A DNA stretch of 38,552 nt from positions 1 to 38,552 of the forward strand of contig JAGQPR010000015.1 in the NCBI GenBank assembly GCA_020426625.1. The letters are read 5' to 3'. Of this stretch, positions 33,707 to 38,552 are shown piece after piece. Below the pieces are notes generated by a model. It ran no database searches and was not told the origin of the DNA. It saw only the letters and a program-made list of their open reading frames with translations. Origin of the DNA: Planctomycetales bacterium (GTDB lineage: Bacteria; Planctomycetota; Planctomycetia; Pirellulales; Pirellulaceae). Every line of letters begins with the position of its first letter. The first letter of the stretch is position 1. The position numbers and the translations under genes are program-made.

Positions 33707-36700
33707 ATGTTAAAGCGATCGACTAATTCGCACCTTATTCAAGAACTATTGAGAGAACGCATTTTGATTCTCGACGGGGCTATGGGGACGATGGTCCAGC
33801 GTCTGGAGTTGGATGAAGCAGGCGTGCGCGGTAAGCGATTCGCTGACCATGATCCAGACAAACAGCTAAAGAACTTTACGGATATTTTGTGTTTGACACA
33901 TGCCGAGAGCGTAACGGATATTCATCGGCAGTATTTGGACGCAGGCGCTGACATCGTTGAAACCAACACTTTCGGTGCGAGTCCGGTTGGCATGGAAGAG
34001 TTTGCGCTTCCACTTGAATTGGTGCGAGAAATCAATTTTGCTGCGGTCCAATGCGCTCGAAATGCGGTGGAAGAGTATTCGGAAAAGACACCAGACAAGC
34101 CACGATTTGTGGCTGGTAGCATCGGGCCCACCACCAAACAAACAGCTATCAGCACCAAAGTCGAAGACCCTGCCTACCGCAATACGACTTTCGATGAAAT
34201 GTCTCAATCGTACTACGCTCAAGTGTCTGCGTTGGTGGAAGCAGGCGTGGACTTGCTACTGCCAGAAACGGTAATTGACACTCTCAATCTCAAGGCCTGT
34301 CTGTTTGCAATCAGCCGATATTTTGCCGAAACGGGAAGCAGTGTTCCTGTCTTGATCAGCGCTACATTCGACAAAGGTGGCCGTACATTCGTCAGCGGAC
34401 AAACAGTCGAGGCCTTTTGGAACGCGGTTAGCCATTTCCCCATGCTAGGTGTGGGAATGAATTGCGCTCTAGGCCCAGAGCTCATGCGCTTCCATTTGGA
34501 AGAGCTATCGCAAGTGGCGTCGGTGCCGATCAGCTGCTATCCCAACGCCGGGCTTCCCAACGCATTTGGCAAACATGATCTAGGCCCCAAAGATATGGCG
34601 AGGATGGTTGGCGAGTTCGCGGCCAACGGGTGGGTCAATTTCTTGGGGGGGTGTTGTGGCACGACCCCCGAGCACATTCGGGCGATCACTGAAGAGGTCC
34701 AGCAATACGCACCACACCGTGAGCCGGAGTTGCCGATCTTTACGCGGCTGAGCGGCCAGCAAGCGCTTACGCTGCGACCAGAATCGAATTTCACAATGGT
34801 GGGCGAACGCACCAATGTGACTGGCTCTCGGGCCTTTGCACGTCTCATACGCAACGATTTGTTCGAAGAGGCTGTTGAGGTTGCTAGGCAACAGGTTGTC
34901 GGTGGGGCGACGATCATTGATATCAATATGGACGACGCCCTGCTGGATGGTCCGCAAGCCATGACCCGGTTTCTACGCTTGATTGCCGGTGAGTCGGACA
35001 TTGCTAGCGTGCCGGTGATGATCGATAGTAGCAAATGGGAAGTTCTCGAGGCGGGGCTGAAAACCACGCAAGGTAAATCCATTGTCAACTCAATTAGTCT
35101 GAAAGACGGAGAGGAAGAGTTTATCCGCCGAGCGACGCTCGTCCGACGATATGGAGCGGCATGTGTCGTGATGGCGTTTGATGAGCAAGGACAGGCAACG
35201 GCCAAGGACGAGAAAGTGCGGATATGCAAACGGGCATACGACTTGCTTACCAAATCAGTCGGTATGCCGCCTGAGGATATTATTTTCGATCCGAATATCT
35301 TGACGGTAGCCACTGGCATCGAAGAACACGACAACTATGCGGTAGATTTCATCGAGGCCACTCGCGAAATCAAACGCCTGTGTCCCGGTGCCAAGGTCAG
35401 TGGTGGAGTCAGTAACATCAGTTTCTCCTTTCGCGGCAATGATTATGTACGCGAAGCGATGCACAGCGCGTTCCTTTACCATGCGGTTCGCGCGGGGATG
35501 GATATGGGCATTGTCAACGCTGGACAACTGGCGGTATACGAGGACGTTCCCAAAGATTTGCTAGAGCGAGTCGAAGATGTGCTGCTCAATCGACGCAAGG
35601 ACGCAACCGAAAGATTGTTGGAATTTGCCGAGTCGGTCAAATCCAAGGGCAAGGGTGCTGTGCAGGAGGACTTGTCCTGGCGCGATGCTCCCGTGGCAGA
35701 ACGTCTGAAACACGCATTGATTCGCGGCCTGGATCGCTTTGTAGTCGAGGATACTGAAGAAGCCCGACAACAAGTTTCCAAGTGTCTGGAGGTTATCGAA
35801 GGGCCATTAATGGATGGCATGAGCGTTGTGGGAGACTTGTTTGGAGCCGGGAAAATGTTTCTTCCGCAAGTCGTCAAGTCGGCGCGTGTCATGAAAAAAG
35901 CCGTGGCCTACCTGACGCCGTTCATGGAACAAGAAAAAGCAGAAGCTGGCTTGGCGGCTAGTTCAGGTCGCGGAAAAATTCTGCTGGCCACAGTCAAGGG
36001 GGATGTTCACGATATCGGCAAGAACATAGTGGGCGTCGTTTTGGCCTGCAACAATTTCCAAGTTATCGACTTGGGCGTCATGGTAAGCAGTGAAAAAATC
36101 TTGGAAGCGGCTATCAAAGAGGGCGTGGACGTAATCGGTTTATCGGGGCTGATCACTCCTAGTTTGGATGAGATGGTCTACGTTGCCAAAGAGATGAAAC
36201 GCTTGGGGCTGAACTTGCCGCTGTTGATTGGAGGCGCAACGACGAGCGCCAAACACACGGCGGTCAAGATTGCGCCTCAATATCCCCATGAAGTTGTGCA
36301 TGTGTTGGATGCCTCGCGCAGCGTGGGAGTGGTTGAAAAGCTGGTCAGTCCGGATAGCCGCCCGAAATTCGCAGCAGAGAACCAAAGACTGCAAACGGAA
36401 TTGGTGGCCAGCTACCAAGCAAGGCAAGTCAAACTGGTGTCGTACGAAGAATCGCTCCAAAAGAAGTTTCAAACCGACTGGGCCAACGTTGATATTCCTC
36501 AACCGGAATTCACCGGAGTGCGGTTGCTGAACGACTTTCCCATCGACCAGATTGCCGAGTATATCGATTGGTCGCCATTTTTTATGTCCTGGGAACTCAA
36601 GGGTAAGTACCCCAAGATCCTGGATGACGAGACATATGGCAAAGAAGCCCGTGACCTGTTTGAAAACGCCCAAAGCATGCTGGTAACAATCATAGAGTCG

Positions 36701-37411
36701 AAGAGGATTCGTGCGCACGCGGCGTACGGTTTTTGGCCAGCCGCCAGTGTGGACGATGACGTGGTTCTATACGCCGATGGCCAGCGATCATCGGAATTAG
36801 CCACGTTTCATTTCTTGAGACAGCAGTGGGAACGAAAAGGGCAGAGCGATTTTCGCTCCCTGGCCGACTACGTTGCTCCCAAGTCATCCGGTCGGAACGA
36901 CTACATAGGTGGCTTTGTAGTAACAGCCGGAGACGGTGCAGACGAATTTGCCAAAGAGTATGAATCCCAGGGTGACGACTACAGTTCAATCATGGTCAAA
37001 GCGCTGGCCGATCGTTTGGCGGAGGCCTTCGCTGAACTGTTGCATCGACAAGCTCGCCGTGACTGGGGCTTCGGGAAATTGGAGAATCTGACGAACGAAC
37101 AAATGATCGACGAAAAATACCGGGGCATACGTCCGGCTGCTGGGTATCCGGCTTGCCCTGATCACACCGAGAAGGCAACACTCTTCAAATTGCTTGACGC
37201 AGAAAAAAACGTTGGTGTGAAATTGACCGAGTCCTTTGCGATGTGGCCGGGCGCGAGCGTAAGCGGACTGTACTTTGCTCACCCCGACAGTCGGTACTTC
37301 GCAGTCGATCGGCTGACGCAGGATCAAGTGCAAAATTACGCGCGCCGCAAGGGCATGAGTCTACGAGAAATAGAGCGATGGCTAGCTCCAAACCTTGGAT
37401 ACGAGGCCTGA
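33707..37411 (+). CDS. metH: Cobalamin-dependent methionine synthase
   Basis: Transfers a methyl group from 5-methyltetrahydrofolate through cobalamin to homocysteine, making methionine; cytoplasmic. All four modules are present in 1234 residues: the homocysteine domain (about 10-330) with zinc ligands Cys253, Cys316 and Cys317 ([17 protein letters not shown]), the pterin domain (about 350-640, with [18 protein letters not shown]), the cobalamin domain with the [14 protein letters not shown] motif (D766-H768, the lower axial His), and the AdoMet activation domain (about 900-1234, with [13 protein letters not shown] and the C-terminal [14 protein letters not shown]). The frame opens upstream, but the ATG at 33707 starts the family alignment. 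Followed after about 46 bases by the SGNH gene. Confidence 0.96.
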   Translation: MLKRSTNSHLIQELLRERILILDGAMGTMVQRLELDEAGVRGKRFADHDPDKQLKNFTDILCLTHAESVTDIHRQYLDAGADIVETNTFGASPVGMEEFALPLELVREINFAAVQCARNAVEEYSEKTPDKPRFVAGSIGPTTKQTAISTKVEDPAYRNTTFDEMSQSYYAQVSALVEAGVDLLLPETVIDTLNLKACLFAISRYFAETGSSVPVLISATFDKGGRTFVSGQTVEAFWNAVSHFPMLGVGMNCALGPELMRFHLEELSQVASVPISCYPNAGLPNAFGKHDLGPKDMARMVGEFAANGWVNFLGGCCGTTPEHIRAITEEVQQYAPHREPELPIFTRLSGQQALTLRPESNFTMVGERTNVTGSRAFARLIRNDLFEEAVEVARQQVVGGATIIDINMDDALLDGPQAMTRFLRLIAGESDIASVPVMIDSSKWEVLEAGLKTTQGKSIVNSISLKDGEEEFIRRATLVRRYGAACVVMAFDEQGQATAKDEKVRICKRAYDLLTKSVGMPPEDIIFDPNILTVATGIEEHDNYAVDFIEATREIKRLCPGAKVSGGVSNISFSFRGNDYVREAMHSAFLYHAVRAGMDMGIVNAGQLAVYEDVPKDLLERVEDVLLNRRKDATERLLEFAESVKSKGKGAVQEDLSWRDAPVAERLKHALIRGLDRFVVEDTEEARQQVSKCLEVIEGPLMDGMSVVGDLFGAGKMFLPQVVKSARVMKKAVAYLTPFMEQEKAEAGLAASSGRGKILLATVKGDVHDIGKNIVGVVLACNNFQVIDLGVMVSSEKILEAAIKEGVDVIGLSGLITPSLDEMVYVAKEMKRLGLNLPLLIGGATTSAKHTAVKIAPQYPHEVVHVLDASRSVGVVEKLVSPDSRPKFAAENQRLQTELVASYQARQVKLVSYEESLQKKFQTDWANVDIPQPEFTGVRLLNDFPIDQIAEYIDWSPFFMSWELKGKYPKILDDETYGKEARDLFENAQSMLVTIIESKRIRAHAAYGFWPAASVDDDVVLYADGQRSSELATFHFLRQQWERKGQSDFRSLADYVAPKSSGRNDYIGGFVVTAGDGADEFAKEYESQGDDYSSIMVKALADRLAEAFAELLHRQARRDWGFGKLENLTNEQMIDEKYRGIRPAAGYPACPDHTEKATLFKLLDAEKNVGVKLTESFAMWPGASVSGLYFAHPDSRYFAVDRLTQDQVQNYARRKGMSLREIERWLAPNLGYEA

Positions 37412-37457
37412 GTTCAACAACCAGAAGTTTTGTTCACTTCGTGGAAAGAGTATTCGA

Positions 37458-38393
37458 GTGCCGAGTCTGCGGTCACGAATGAAGTGGTTGGTGGCTGTGG
37501 GATGCTTTGCTGTCGCGGCGGCGTTTGGCTACGTGCATTTTTTCTTAAGCCGCCCGATTGGCTCGGGCGCTGCTGGCCCCCCAGTGCCAGCCAAAGCGTT
37601 TGAGCATGTTTGGACTCAGCGGTCTGTGTTGCTGTTGGGAATCGGAGACAGCATCACCGCAGGACTAGGTGCGGCGTCGATAGAGCACAGCTACTTTCGA
37701 CGGCTGATCGAGAACCCGGAAGACGAATATCCCGATATGCGAGGGAGTTCGCTTGGCACCGTCCTACCCAGTCTTACTCATGAGAATATCGCAGTTTCTG
37801 GCTCGACTTCGCTCCAGCATGCGGATTTCATTCGCGAACGATTGCAACCTCAGGCTGCAGAGGTATTTGGCATTGTGGTCATGACCACTGGAGGCAATGA
37901 CCTGATACACAATTATGGTCGCTCTCCACCGCGAGAGGGTGCCATGTACGGCGCTACGCTGGAGCAAGCCAAGCCCTGGATCCGAAGTTTTGAATCTCGC
38001 TTAGAAACGATGTTGGATGATTTGGCCAATCTATTTTCGGGCGGACACGAAGTCTACCTTGCTGACATCTACGATCCGACCGATGGCGTTGGGGATGCTC
38101 CCAGTATCTTTCTGCCGAGATGGGACGATGGTCTTAAGATTCACGCAGAATACAACCAAGCGATTCATCGTGTTGTTCATCGTCGCGAGAATGTGTTTTT
38201 GGTGCCTCTGCGTCAAACATTCATGGGCCACGGCTCGCATTGCAAGCAATTCTGGAGAAAGAATTACGACGCAGCTGATCCTTACTATTGGTTCTACAGC
38301 AACGTCGAAGACCCCAATGATCGCGGCTACGATGCCATTCGCAGAGCCTTCTTGAACGCGATCATTTTAAATAGTCAGCTTCGGTCGCCATGA
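37458..38393 (+). CDS. Membrane-anchored SGNH/GDSL hydrolase-like protein
   Basis: A 311-residue protein with a basic start and a hydrophobic segment (about 9-31) that should export or anchor it. Block I is GIGDSITAG (61-69, nucleophile Ser65) and block III is TTGGNDLI (143-150), both standard SGNH marks. In block V, where DxxHP should give the catalytic His, the chain reads NVEDPNDRGYDAI (282-294), with Asp in place of His. It may use another residue (His258 or His261 lie nearby) or have lost classical esterase activity. The start is GTG 37458 with GGAAAGAG 7 bases before it; an ATG at 37479 is the alternative. It probably shares the metH transcript, though a functional link is not obvious. 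Confidence 0.82.
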   Translation: MPSLRSRMKWLVAVGCFAVAAAFGYVHFFLSRPIGSGAAGPPVPAKAFEHVWTQRSVLLLGIGDSITAGLGAASIEHSYFRRLIENPEDEYPDMRGSSLGTVLPSLTHENIAVSGSTSLQHADFIRERLQPQAAEVFGIVVMTTGGNDLIHNYGRSPPREGAMYGATLEQAKPWIRSFESRLETMLDDLANLFSGGHEVYLADIYDPTDGVGDAPSIFLPRWDDGLKIHAEYNQAIHRVVHRRENVFLVPLRQTFMGHGSHCKQFWRKNYDAADPYYWFYSNVEDPNDRGYDAIRRAFLNAIILNSQLRSP

Positions 38394-38479
38394 TCGCACT
38401 GTCGATTGCCAATTTGAACCATTGCGAGTGCTATATTGATACTCAAAGCTAGATTCGCTACACCACTGGCTGGTTGATC

Positions 38480-38552
38480 ATGCTGCTTGGAATTAAACCC
38501 ACCGTCGATTTTGCGTTCAAGAAAGTCTTTGGCTCGCCAGAGAATTCAGTGG
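38480..38552 (+). CDS. Rpn/PD-(D/E)XK nuclease-family gene, 5' end only
   Basis: The frame from an ATG at 38480 to the window end codes for 24 residues (MLLGIKPTVDFAFKKVF…), which matches the opening of the Rpn recombination-promoting nuclease/PD-(D/E)XK transposase-like family (the KPTVDFAFKKVFG segment is characteristic). These proteins are linked to RecA-independent recombination and are often found as mobile or multicopy genes. The catalytic residues lie beyond the window. No strong ribosome site is seen before the ATG. Confidence 0.65.
   Translation, partial: MLLGIKPTVDFAFKKVFGSPENSV

Noticed and set aside
33432..33713. 93-codon rightward frame ending over the metH start
   Set aside because: It includes the dispersed repeat copy and overlaps the metH start; the peptide similarity to the other copy is explained by DNA similarity.
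34537..35334. 265-codon leftward open frame inside metH
   Set aside because: It lies wholly antisense to a well-conserved metH and is rich in Ser, Arg and Pro, as expected for a shadow frame.
1..38552. CRISPR array, complete insertion sequence, prophage or rRNA/tRNA genes
   Set aside because: No regularly spaced identical repeats, transposase or phage structural genes, or RNA gene signatures were seen on either strand.

Overview
The window looks like chromosomal DNA of a planctomycete, most likely of the Pirellulaceae (inference). The evidence is the gene content: a DUF1501 protein with a Tat-type leader, a DUF1559 protein with a prepilin-like leader, a propeller/cytochrome c fusion ending in a planctomycete-type c-heme domain, a secreted sulfatase, an ExeA-like ATPase beside a CpsD-like ATPase, and several secreted or small proteins I recognise only from that phylum. 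Genes are spread over both strands in short operons, separated by long intergenic stretches (400-900 bp) that hold degenerate repeats. I found no rRNA, tRNA, CRISPR array, prophage or complete insertion sequence.

Layout. 1-3.9 kb: a type VI secretion ClpV ATPase, with perhaps the tail of an upstream gene, convergent with a secreted secretin-N-domain protein. 3.9-9.6 kb: a Tat-exported sugar isomerase-like protein, NAD(P)HX epimerase, an FmdB-type zinc ribbon, a doubtful acidic ORF, a secreted helical protein and a cold-shock-domain protein. 9.7-15.4 kb: a YqgE/AlgH protein, an 836-residue sulfatase fused to a beta-lactamase-type serine hydrolase and, divergent from it, a truncated hemoglobin-SDR-pdxH gene run. 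15.8-23 kb: a DUF485/ActP-type symporter pair whose symporter carries a large insertion, a PQQ-type sugar dehydrogenase/tri-heme cytochrome fusion, and a DUF1501 protein. 23.6-28.5 kb: an LplT-like MFS transporter, a small Cys-rich protein, DapB, a DUF2306 membrane protein and a DUF1559 protein. 28.7-32.8 kb: a three-gene minus-strand operon coding for a single-pass Pro/Ser/Thr-rich membrane protein, a CpsD-like P-loop ATPase with Arg in place of the Walker A lysine, and an ExeA-like ATPase. 33.7-38.5 kb: cobalamin-dependent methionine synthase MetH, a membrane-anchored SGNH-like protein, and the first codons of an Rpn/PD-(D/E)XK nuclease-like gene cut off by the window end.

Most genes are housekeeping (metH, dapB, pdxH, nnrE) or planctomycete envelope and catabolic functions. 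The candidates for something less described are the three-gene ATPase/membrane operon (28.7-32.8 kb), the sulfatase-serine hydrolase fusion (10.7-13.2 kb), the enlarged symporter, and the intergenic repeat elements, including a 132-bp inverted-repeat unit at 4.2 kb, a hairpin element at 21.5 kb and an inverted pair of about 85 bp at 23.3 and 33.5 kb. What the novel parts do is inference; the family assignments rest on motifs seen in the translations.
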